64,000 nt of DNA from assembly GCF_024362525.1 (NCBI RefSeq), contig NZ_CP101458.1, positions 124,001-188,000 on the forward strand, read 5' to 3'. Below the pieces are notes generated by a model. It made no database searches and was not told the origin of the DNA. It worked only from the letters and a program-made list of their open reading frames with translations. This document shows, piece after piece, positions 7,800 to 15,152 of the stretch. Position 1 is the stretch's first letter; the number at the start of each line of letters is the position of its first letter. The stretch comes from Natrononativus amylolyticus. GTDB taxonomy: Archaea; Halobacteriota; Halobacteria; Halobacteriales; Natrialbaceae. The position numbers and the translations under genes are program-made.

Positions 7800-9200
7800 T
7801 TACCGAAACAGCTCGCGAAGGCGCTCGAGAATGCCCACGACCACGTCCACGAACCGCTGAAGCGCGGACGCGGCTCGGTCGAGTACGGACGCCGGCCCAC
7901 CGGTGATGACGCCGCCGTTCTCGCCGTCGGCCCCGCCACCGTGTTCACCCTCGCGCTCGCCGTCGTCGCCACTCGTCGCGCGGTCGTCGCTGACGGCCGC
8001 GCGGGCGTCCACGAGCCCGTGACCCTCTTCGCAGGTGCCGAGAACCGTCTCCGCCGTCTCGGCGAGCGTCCGCCGAACCGCTTCGTTCGGCCCCGGCCCG
8101 TCCGCCTCCACGCGCTCCCAGACCAGCGCCGCGACGCCGCTGACGAACGGGCAGGCGACGCTCGTCCCGTTCGCCTTGGCGTACTCGTTGCCGACGAACG
8201 TCGAGGCGACGTTCGTCCCCGGCGCCAGCAGCTCGACGGCGGAGCCGACGCTGCTGTAAGACGCCAGGGTGTCGTCCTCGTTCATCGCGGCGACCGCGAC
8301 GACGTCGTCGTGCGTGGCGGGGTAGGTCATCGTCTCCTCGTCGCAGGAGCCGTCCCCCGCGTTCCCCTCGTTTCCGGCCGCGGAGACGAGGAGGTGTCCC
8401 GCCGCGTGCGCGGCCTGGAGCGCCTCGTCCACCGCAGCGCTCTCGGTTTCGCCGCCGAGGCTCATCGAGACGATCTCCACGTCGTTCGACATGCACCAGT
8501 CGATTCCGGCGATCAGCTCGCTGTACCGTCCGCGTCCCCTATCGTCGAGCACCTTCACGGCGTACAGGTTCGCGTTCGGCGCCGCGCCCATCACGCCGAG
8601 GTCGTTGTCCGCCGCGGCGGCGACGCCGGCGACGTGGGTCCCGTGGCCGTGACGATCCTCGTAATCGGAGGACGGCCCGGAGGTCGTGAAATTTTGGCCA
8701 CCCGCGACCGAGAGGCTACAGTGATCGGTCTGGACCCCGGTGTCGAGGATGCCGATACCGACGCCCGTCCCGTCCGGGTCGACGTCGTCGGCGCCGATCC
8801 GCTCGTGGCCCCACGAGGCGCGCTGCTCCGGATGGGTGGAACAGTCCCCGCTGTCCGGGGGAAGCAACAAGTCGAGCAGGGACGGGCTCCACTCGTCGGG
8901 AATTCCCGTCTCGTCGTCCTCCTCGACGGACGCCACGCCGCTCGCGGCGAGTAGATCCTCCACTCGGTTCGCGGGGACCTCCGCGACCACGAAGTCGAAG
9001 TTGTCGTATTCGAGGACCGTCGTCCCGCCGATGGCCTCCACGACGCCGAGGAAGTCGCCGACTCCGTTTCGCGGATGGACGAACACCCTCCGAGTCTCCG
9101 ACGGTGTCGTCGTTCCCGATGCCGATCCCGAGACTCCGATCGCCCCCACGGCAACGCCGGCCCCGATACCCTGCAGGAGCTGACGACGACTGAGAGTCAT
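7800..9200 (-). CDS. Tat-exported subtilisin-family serine protease (S8)
   Basis: A 466-residue secreted endopeptidase. The N-terminus has a twin-arginine signal (SRRQLLQGIGAG, residues 4-15). Residues ~38-95 resemble an inhibitor-I9 propeptide. The catalytic domain shows Asp153 (ILDTGV), His186 (HGHGTHVAG), the oxyanion Asn277 (SAAGNEGN) and Ser347 (NGTSVACP). After the catalytic domain comes a Gly/Glu-rich linker and then an amphipathic helix at the extreme C-terminus (RFVDVVVGILERLRELFR) instead of the usual PPC-type domain. It converges on the aminotransferase gene. Confidence 0.95.
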   Translation of the reverse strand: MTLSRRQLLQGIGAGVAVGAIGVSGSASGTTTPSETRRVFVHPRNGVGDFLGVVEAIGGTTVLEYDNFDFVVAEVPANRVEDLLAASGVASVEEDDETGIPDEWSPSLLDLLLPPDSGDCSTHPEQRASWGHERIGADDVDPDGTGVGIGILDTGVQTDHCSLSVAGGQNFTTSGPSSDYEDRHGHGTHVAGVAAAADNDLGVMGAAPNANLYAVKVLDDRGRGRYSELIAGIDWCMSNDVEIVSMSLGGETESAAVDEALQAAHAAGHLLVSAAGNEGNAGDGSCDEETMTYPATHDDVVAVAAMNEDDTLASYSSVGSAVELLAPGTNVASTFVGNEYAKANGTSVACPFVSGVAALVWERVEADGPGPNEAVRRTLAETAETVLGTCEEGHGLVDARAAVSDDRATSGDDGEREGEHGGGADGENGGVITGGPASVLDRAASALQRFVDVVVGILERLRELFR

Positions 9201-9550
9201 GCATTCTGGAATGTAAACTCAGGTGATAAGCTTTCTGCACGGAGTTAGTACACGTCTCGGGGACGGACACGCCTCGCGCTCGTTTTCGAGCGCAGTGGAG
9301 CGGATCGCCGGAGAACGTTCTCCGGCCGAGCTGGCCGATATAGGTGTGAAAGAGGAGGCCGACACCGGTCGCGAGATGAGAGGTCGTGCGACCGATTCGT
9401 CGACGGGACGGGGCCGCGATCGCCGAGACGACCGTTCTCATCAATGCGGACACGTGAGGGGCAGTTTCGAGACGTAATATTGTTTCGACCCATCGTATAG
9501 GATTGTGTATAAGTTGTTATTGGTTGATTTGATGAACGGCCAGGTATACC
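9201..9550. other. Intergenic region between subtilase and lipoprotein genes
   Basis: About 350 bp with divergent promoters for the protease (minus) and the lipoprotein (plus; AT-rich from about 9475, with gtgtataagttg near 9504). Short frames here (for example 9245-9493 minus) have no protein-like composition. The main structure is the 20-bp palindrome at 9307-9326. Confidence 0.7.
9307..9326. repeat. Perfect 20-bp palindrome
   Basis: gccggagaac followed by its exact reverse complement gttctccggc, with no spacer. It lies 107 bp upstream of the protease start and about 225 bp upstream of the lipoprotein start. It could be a dimeric repressor site or a cruciform; its position between divergent genes argues against a terminator. 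Confidence 0.8.
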
Positions 9551-10723
9551 ATGAAAAAACGGTCCCGCTCAGGGCTCGTCGTCGCTATCGCAGTGTGTAT
9601 TCTTATCGCTGGTTGTGGTGGCTTCGCCGGGGGGCCAGGTGCCAATGAGACCGATGACGAAGGGCTTGACGAGGGTCTCAGCGATGACGCTGGGGACGAT
9701 GAACATGTCGACTCCGATGGCGATGGAACATCCACCGACGATAACGTATCAGACGATGCTAACGAAAGCGATGACAGCGATGCAATAACGACTGACGATG
9801 AGGCTGATGATACAGACGATGACAGTTACGACCAGGATGAACAGGAATCGAGCAACGAGAGCGCAGGTAATGGAGACGAGAGCGACGGTACACACGACGC
9901 TGACGAGTCGCTCGAGCCGGATCAATCGCTCCTAACACTCGTTGTAGTAGACGAAGACGGAGAGCCGCTCGAGGGTGTCGACGTGTTCGGTCTCGGTGCG
10001 GAACACGACGCCGATATCCCTCGTGAATTCAGCGGTGAAACTGACGACGATGGGCTCTACACGGACGAGATTTACGAGAACGAGTACGAAATCGATCTCG
10101 AGTTCGACGGGTACGAATCAAAAACATTCGACCACGTTCACGATGAAGAGCACGAGGTCACTGCGGAACTGGACTCGGAGAACGACTCCGGTGAGGTAAC
10201 GCTGGAAGTCGTTCACCCTGGAACGGGCGAGGGGATGGCAACGGAGCTGCGGACAAACGCGACAGAATCCGGAACCCATGACACCAATCAGGACGGCGAG
10301 GTTGTGTTAGAAGACGTCGAGCCGGGTGAATACAGCATAACTGCCACAGAACTCCCGTCACACCCGTCGTCTACTACCGAGTCGACCGAGTTCACCGTCG
10401 AGGAAACTCCATCTACCGTCGAGGTAGAGGGCGTTCCGTTTCCGGAAGATTGCCGCCTCGATATTGAGGTCGTCGATGGGGAAACCGGCGATCCAATCGA
10501 CGGCGCTTCCATCGGTGGTCACGTCGAAATGCACAACCACACCGAAATAGCGGAGGTAAATTCCGCTGAGACCGATGCGGACGGGGCTGCGACGCTCGTG
10601 GAAATTTGTGGTGAGTGGGAGATCATGGTGAGTGCTGACGACTACGAACAACAGATAGAACGACTGGACCTCGAGGAGAACGACAGTGCCACCGTAGAGC
10701 TGGAATCTGAGACGGATAACTAA
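9551..10723 (+). CDS. Secreted lipoprotein with three beta-sandwich (regulatory-like) domains
   Basis: A 390-residue protein with a Sec signal and lipobox ending in Cys22 (LIAGC). An acidic Ser/Asp/Glu-rich linker covers about 25-125. Three repeat domains follow, resembling carboxypeptidase-regulatory-like folds: ~128-205 (TLVVVDEDGEPLEGVDV), ~210-295 (VTLEVVHPGTGEGMATEL) and ~300-385 (LDIEVVDGETGDPIDGASI). Each has a G.P or G.A turn and a DTDG-like step, as in surface adhesion or scaffold proteins. The gene has visibly lower GC and more A/T-ending codons (gat, gaa, aac) than its neighbours, suggesting later acquisition. Function unknown. Confidence 0.85.
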   Translation: MKKRSRSGLVVAIAVCILIAGCGGFAGGPGANETDDEGLDEGLSDDAGDDEHVDSDGDGTSTDDNVSDDANESDDSDAITTDDEADDTDDDSYDQDEQESSNESAGNGDESDGTHDADESLEPDQSLLTLVVVDEDGEPLEGVDVFGLGAEHDADIPREFSGETDDDGLYTDEIYENEYEIDLEFDGYESKTFDHVHDEEHEVTAELDSENDSGEVTLEVVHPGTGEGMATELRTNATESGTHDTNQDGEVVLEDVEPGEYSITATELPSHPSSTTESTEFTVEETPSTVEVEGVPFPEDCRLDIEVVDGETGDPIDGASIGGHVEMHNHTEIAEVNSAETDADGAATLVEICGEWEIMVSADDYEQQIERLDLEENDSATVELESETDN

Positions 10724-10878
10724 CGCTCTCTGCCGAGATCCGTTTCGAACCGCGTAACAATCGTTCGTAGAGTCGTTGCCTCTCACCGGACCGACAAGCG
10801 GTATACTCTAGTGAACTGGTGGGTACGTATCGAACCTGTGATGCGGAGGTATCGGCGACGCGTGCCGAGAGCCGCCGG

Positions 10879-11157
10879 TCAGCCGGCGTAGGAGCTCTCG
10901 CCGACGACCTCGAGGAACTCGCCGCGCCCCTCCGCGGTTTCGGCGTCGAACTCGGTCACGCGGACGCGGACCTGCAACTCGACGTGCGCCGGCTCGGCGC
11001 CCTCGACGGCGAGAATGGTGTCGCCGATGCGGGCGATTCCGACCCCCTCGCGTTCATCGTACCGGGCGACGAAGACGTTCACCGTCTGCCCCGGTTCGAA
11101 CGTCGGCGTCGTACTCCGGAACTGCCAGCCTTTGAGATATTTTTTGAGGAAACTCAT
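10879..11157 (-). CDS. Small TRAM-domain RNA-binding protein
   Basis: A 92-residue protein. After a basic N-terminus (MSFLKKYLKGW) comes a TRAM domain (about 20-85): GQTVNVFVARYDEREGVGIARIGDTILAVEG, then VRVRVTEFDAETAEGRGEFLEVV. TRAM domains bind RNA, and stand-alone archaeal versions are thought to act as RNA chaperones. The ATG at 11157 overlaps the NhaC stop (11154-11157), so translation is coupled to an ion transporter with no obvious biochemical link. Confidence 0.88.
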   Translation of the reverse strand: MSFLKKYLKGWQFRSTTPTFEPGQTVNVFVARYDEREGVGIARIGDTILAVEGAEPAHVELQVRVRVTEFDAETAEGRGEFLEVVGESSYAG

Positions 11158-12728
11158 ACGCGGGCCACCTCCTCGGATTCGCGGTCGGTAACGTACTCCC
11201 TGCCGAAGCCGGTGATCGCCGCGAGGACGAACACCGTCACCAGCAGCCAGCCGTGGAAGACGTAGGGGAACACCTCGACCGGGTTGACGACCATCGCGGG
11301 CTCGAACCAGTCGTACTCCCCGGGGAGGTCCTCCATCGCGGTGAAGCCGACGAGGACGCCGCCGGACCACGGGAAGATGTACCCCAGCGCGGCCGTCTGG
11401 GCGTCTAAGATGTTCGCCCGCCGGTAGCCGTTGATGTTGAACCGCTCGCCGACCTTCGAGATGTACGGCCCGATGGCGACCTCGGCGGCGGTGTTGATCG
11501 TGATCGCGGCGTTGATCAGCGCCGCAGAGCCGACCATCGTCAACTCGGCGTTGCGGACGTTCGTCGCCAGCGTGTCGAGCGACCACTCGAGGATCGCCTC
11601 GAACGCCCCGCCGCGGATCATGATCTGGGCCGCGGCGATGATCAACAGGACGAGGATCGACAGCGCGAAGAAGCCGGCGGCGCCCTCGAGGATGCTCCCG
11701 CTGACGCCGACCGCGTCGGGATCGGCGACGATCTCCAGGATCGGCAGGAAGGCGAACTCCTGGGCGAGCGGGGCATCCTCGGGCGCCGAAAACAGGAGGA
11801 TGTCGCTGGCGGCAGAGAGGCCGAGCGCCAGGTTCAGCACCACGGCGGTGACGATCCCCCAGGAGATAGCCTCGACGATGTGACGGCCCTTGATGGCGGT
11901 GACGATGACGACGCCCATCGAGAGGAGGTGAACCAGCCCGATCGGCTCGCTCTCGGCGATGAAGATGTCGCGGGCGTCGCCCGGAATCCCCTCGAGACCG
12001 GGCATGACGCTGCTCGCGACGATGTAGGCGGGAAAGGCGATCGCCGCCGCGACGATCGCGTACTTGAACCGCGAGGCGACCACCCCGCCGATGTCGGCGT
12101 CCTGGGTGACGGCGCTGACGATCGTGGTGTCGCTCACCGGGGCGAGGTTGTCGCCGAAGATGGCGCCCGAGAGGATCGCCCCGAACATCAGGACGGGGTT
12201 CGCGCCGAGGAGGATTCCCACCGGGAAAAAGAGGACGACGAACGCGATCGTCGTCCCGTAGCCGGTTCCGATCCCCGTCGCGAGTACGGCGGCGAGAACG
12301 AACGTGAGCGCGGGAAACAGGGTCGCGCCGACGCCGGCGGCCTGGGCGGACCAGATCAGCCCTTCGACGAAGCCGCCGACCTGCAGGGTCTCCGAGAACA
12401 TGCCGGCCCAGATCCAGGCGACGATGGCCGTCACCGCGACCGGCTGGGTCATCCCCTCGAAGATGGTGTTCGCGTACTCCTTCCAGTCGCCGCGGACGAA
12501 GAACATCCCGAGGATCAGCCCGATGAGCATCCCCGCGACCAGCCCCTCCGTGTCCGAGATCCGCCAGAGGGCGGTCTGGGCGATCGCCCACGCGATGAAA
12601 AACAGGATGGGGAACGCGCTCATCCCGCGCCCGCCGTAGAACGAAATCGTCGGACCGTCGTCGGTCGGCTGTGCGAACTCGTCTGGAACCGGGTCGTCTG
12701 ATTCCGTCATATCGTCCGTCCCTGACAT
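11154..12728 (-). CDS. nhaC: NhaC-family Na+/H+ antiporter
   Basis: A 524-residue integral membrane protein with about 11-13 spans. It extrudes sodium in exchange for protons, or belongs to the malate-lactate antiporter branch of the same family. Family features include GTGYGTTIAFVVLFFPVGILLGANP and the strongly conserved GAIFGDNLAPVSDTTIVSA in the central half. The first 30 residues are an acidic cytoplasmic leader. An alternative ATG lies five codons in. Upstream (12740-12800) is AT-rich with candidate TATA sequences. It is in an operon with the TRAM protein. Confidence 0.93.
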   Translation of the reverse strand: MSGTDDMTESDDPVPDEFAQPTDDGPTISFYGGRGMSAFPILFFIAWAIAQTALWRISDTEGLVAGMLIGLILGMFFVRGDWKEYANTIFEGMTQPVAVTAIVAWIWAGMFSETLQVGGFVEGLIWSAQAAGVGATLFPALTFVLAAVLATGIGTGYGTTIAFVVLFFPVGILLGANPVLMFGAILSGAIFGDNLAPVSDTTIVSAVTQDADIGGVVASRFKYAIVAAAIAFPAYIVASSVMPGLEGIPGDARDIFIAESEPIGLVHLLSMGVVIVTAIKGRHIVEAISWGIVTAVVLNLALGLSAASDILLFSAPEDAPLAQEFAFLPILEIVADPDAVGVSGSILEGAAGFFALSILVLLIIAAAQIMIRGGAFEAILEWSLDTLATNVRNAELTMVGSAALINAAITINTAAEVAIGPYISKVGERFNINGYRRANILDAQTAALGYIFPWSGGVLVGFTAMEDLPGEYDWFEPAMVVNPVEVFPYVFHGWLLVTVFVLAAITGFGREYVTDRESEEVARV

Positions 12729-12894
12729 CGCATCACTGCCTGATGATTGTCAACGTCGGATTTAATACCAACTGTTAATTTTTAGAATTTATGCGCTGAC
12801 TGGTTGGCGAATCACCACCTCCCGACGGGGGAACCGTGAGAATCATCTGCTAGAGGAGCGGAAACGATCGAGAAACGCGCTTCTCGGCGGTCGA

Positions 12895-13182
12895 CTACTG
12901 GATGTGTCCTTCGCGGCGGAGCTGGTCGGCGTCGGCCTTCTCGTAGCGCCAGGTGATGTCGGCCTTCTCGTCCTGCCAGTCCCAGGGCTCGACGAGGACG
13001 ACGTCGTCCTCGCGGATCCAGATGCGCTTTTGCATCTTTCCGGGGATGCGCGCGGTGCGCTCTTCTCCGTCGGCACAGCGTACTTTGACCCGATTCGCCC
13101 CGAGCATGTTGGTGACGGTCGCGAAGACCTCGTCGTCGTCCGGCATTCGGAGGTTCTTTCGACCACCCTCGTCGTCGCTCAT
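12895..13182 (-). CDS. eif1A: Translation initiation factor aIF1A
   Basis: A 95-residue OB-fold factor that binds the A site of the small ribosomal subunit and promotes initiator tRNA placement. It matches the archaeal eIF1A pattern throughout: [51 protein letters not shown]-type core (residues ~20-70), followed by the conserved [16 protein letters not shown]. Length and start are as expected for the family. A TATA box 28 bp upstream suggests a leaderless mRNA. Confidence 0.97.
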   Translation of the reverse strand: MSDDEGGRKNLRMPDDDEVFATVTNMLGANRVKVRCADGEERTARIPGKMQKRIWIREDDVVLVEPWDWQDEKADITWRYEKADADQLRREGHIQ

Positions 13183-13204
13183 GATCCGACGTTGGACTCC
13201 GAGG

Positions 13205-13214
13205 CGTTTAATGC
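13205..13214 (-). promoter_or_regulatory. TATA box of aIF1A
   Basis: Minus-strand gcattaaacg is centred about 28 bp before the ATG at 13182, the archaeal spacing for a leaderless transcript. Confidence 0.5.
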
Positions 13215-13274
13215 TTTACCGATTTCCGCCGCCGTCGCCCTCGAGTCATCGCCTTTCGGGCCGTGAAACCACGA

Positions 13275-13284
13275 CGTTTATTCC
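13275..13284 (+). promoter_or_regulatory. TATA box of the DUF7470-like gene
   Basis: cgtttattcc lies about 28 bp before the ATG at 13306. It is divergent from the aIF1A promoter about 65 bp away. Confidence 0.45.
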
Positions 13285-13305
13285 GCTCGCCTGTGCAGCG
13301 GGTGT

Positions 13306-13485
13306 ATGCTCAAGAACCTCGGGCCACTCGGCATCGTCGGCCTGCTCGTTATCCTCGGCGGGCTCGCGCTGATCGCCTACGCGAACGTCTTAGTCGCCGC
13401 GGGGCTCGCGCTCGTCCTCGCCGGCCTCGGACTCGTCGTCAAGGCGCTCGTCGCGGGAATGCTCGCGGCGTGGGGAATGGCGTAA
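13306..13485 (+). CDS. Small two-span membrane protein (DUF7470-like)
   Basis: A 59-residue protein (MLKNLGPLGIVGLLVILGG...). It has two hydrophobic segments at about 8-24 and 28-55, joined by YAN, and almost no soluble part. Size, the LGPLGI start and the LVLAGLGLVVKALV segment match a haloarchaeal small membrane family that I recall as DUF7470. Function unknown. It has its own TATA box, divergent from aIF1A. Confidence 0.8.
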   Translation: MLKNLGPLGIVGLLVILGGLALIAYANVLVAAGLALVLAGLGLVVKALVAGMLAAWGMA

Positions 13486-13570
13486 CGCTGCCTTTCGTAG
13501 GCGATTTCGTCCACGATCAGCTCTAAACGCCGGACGAAAAGAGAGCCGACCGCAACTCCTCGAAAGTCAG

Positions 13571-14935
13571 TTAGCAGTCCTCGTCGTCCTCGCCGTCATC
13601 CTTCTCGTCACCATCGTCCTCGTCATCGCTCTCGTCACCGTCTTGCTCGTCCTCGCCGCCTTCGTCGTCACCGCTCTCTTCTTCGTCGTCCGAAGCGTCT
13701 TCTCGCAGCGCGACGATCTCTCCGTTGTTGTACACGTACATCGTCTCGCCGCTTACCGCGAGGATCGTTCCGACGCGCTCGTCCTCGAGCGAAAGCACCC
13801 ACTTTTCGGTTCCGTCGTCGGCGTCGAACGCGACGAGCTTCCCGTCGTACGCGCTCGAAACCGTCGCGTTATAGGTGTTGAAGTAGATGTACGCGGTGTC
13901 GCCGCTGAGAGTCGGGATGGTACTGTTACCGTGCGTATACAGCGACCACAACCGCTCTCCACTCTCGGCGTCGTACACGTTCACACTGTCGTCTTGCTCG
14001 ATGACGCACACCTCGTCGGATACCGCGCCCACGGCTCCGGTTCCACCCCCGACGCGTTCACCTGTCTGTGCATCACAGGCACCCCAGTCGGTATACCCTC
14101 CGCCACCGGCGGCGACCATGGTCGCACTTGCGCGGGTTGGTCCTGGTGGAACGTGTGAACCGGTCCGTTCTTTCCACACTGCTTCGCCGGTTTCCGGCTC
14201 GAGTGCGACCGTGAGCTGGTTCGTCGAGGCGTACACCACCCCGTTCGCCGCGGCCGGATAGGTGGCGAACTCCTCTTCCGTCTCCCAGTGTTCGTCTTCG
14301 TGCTCGACGGTATCGCGGCGCCACGTCGTCGTGCCGTCCGCGGGATCGAGGGCGTAGAGCGTCCCGTCACCGAGGGCGTAGACGCCGCCGTAGGCGACGG
14401 TCGCGGGCGAAAACCCGTCCTCGGGCTCGAGGTCGGTCTCCCAGCGGACGCTGCCGTCGGTTCGGTCGAGTGCGACCACTTCGTCGCCCGAGAGGTAGAT
14501 CGTGTCGTCGACCACCGTCGGCTCGCGGGCATCCACGTCGCCGTTCTTCCAGCGGACCGAGCCGTCCTCGTCGTCGATTGCGGCGACGCCCTCCTCACCT
14601 GCGGTGTAAACGGTGTCGTCGGCGACGGCGATCCCGCCGCCGTACATACCGGCGGGTGCGATGCCGGAGCCGCCGTAGTGCTCGGCCGCCCAGGCGACCT
14701 CGAGGCGCTCGCCGTCGAACTCGTAGCCGTTCTCGACGGTTCGACCGTTCCCGGCATCGGCCTGGGAATCGGCCCAGTCCTCGTCGGTATCCGGATTCGG
14801 AATCAGTTCCGGGTCCGGGAGGTCGATCCCGACGTCGTCGTCGGAACCCACGCCCGTAGCCGTGAAGAGACCACCCGCGATGATCGCCGCACCGGCACCC
14901 TTCTTCAAGAAGCCGCGTCTGTGTTCACCAGACAT
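13571..14935 (-). CDS. Tat-exported PQQ-like beta-propeller protein
   Basis: A 454-residue secreted protein with a twin-arginine-type signal (RRGFLKKGAGAA, residues ~6-17). Residues ~75-410 form a beta-propeller of PQQ-type repeats, recognisable as AIDDEDGSVRWKNGD, ALDRTDGSVRWETDL, ALDPADGTTTWRRD, ALEPETGEAVWKER and AFDADDGTEKWVLS. No cofactor-binding residues of true quinoproteins are evident, so a structural or scaffold role (BamB-like) is more likely than dehydrogenase activity. The last ~40 residues are almost entirely Asp/Glu. No lipobox is seen. Confidence 0.87.
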   Translation of the reverse strand: MSGEHRRGFLKKGAGAAIIAGGLFTATGVGSDDDVGIDLPDPELIPNPDTDEDWADSQADAGNGRTVENGYEFDGERLEVAWAAEHYGGSGIAPAGMYGGGIAVADDTVYTAGEEGVAAIDDEDGSVRWKNGDVDAREPTVVDDTIYLSGDEVVALDRTDGSVRWETDLEPEDGFSPATVAYGGVYALGDGTLYALDPADGTTTWRRDTVEHEDEHWETEEEFATYPAAANGVVYASTNQLTVALEPETGEAVWKERTGSHVPPGPTRASATMVAAGGGGYTDWGACDAQTGERVGGGTGAVGAVSDEVCVIEQDDSVNVYDAESGERLWSLYTHGNSTIPTLSGDTAYIYFNTYNATVSSAYDGKLVAFDADDGTEKWVLSLEDERVGTILAVSGETMYVYNNGEIVALREDASDDEEESGDDEGGEDEQDGDESDDEDDGDEKDDGEDDEDC

Positions 14936-15152
14936 GCGTCAGTCGCTACCAGTATCGTCGGTATACTTATTGACTGATAAACACGAGCGTGAAAACACGA
15001 GAAATGGCGAAAAATAGATTAAGCCACTGATTAGTCGGTATAAAAATCTATAATCGTATACTTCCAGCCGTTTCACCGCCGGTCGAGGGGATCGAACTCA
15101 ATCGACGCCTCGAGGCCGCCCTCCGCCGACGAACCCCCGAAACCGGCCGCCG

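Noticed and set aside
9223-9493. Short frames in the protease/lipoprotein gap
   Set aside because: Neither strand gives a protein-like composition or promoter spacing. The palindrome is the only clear structure.
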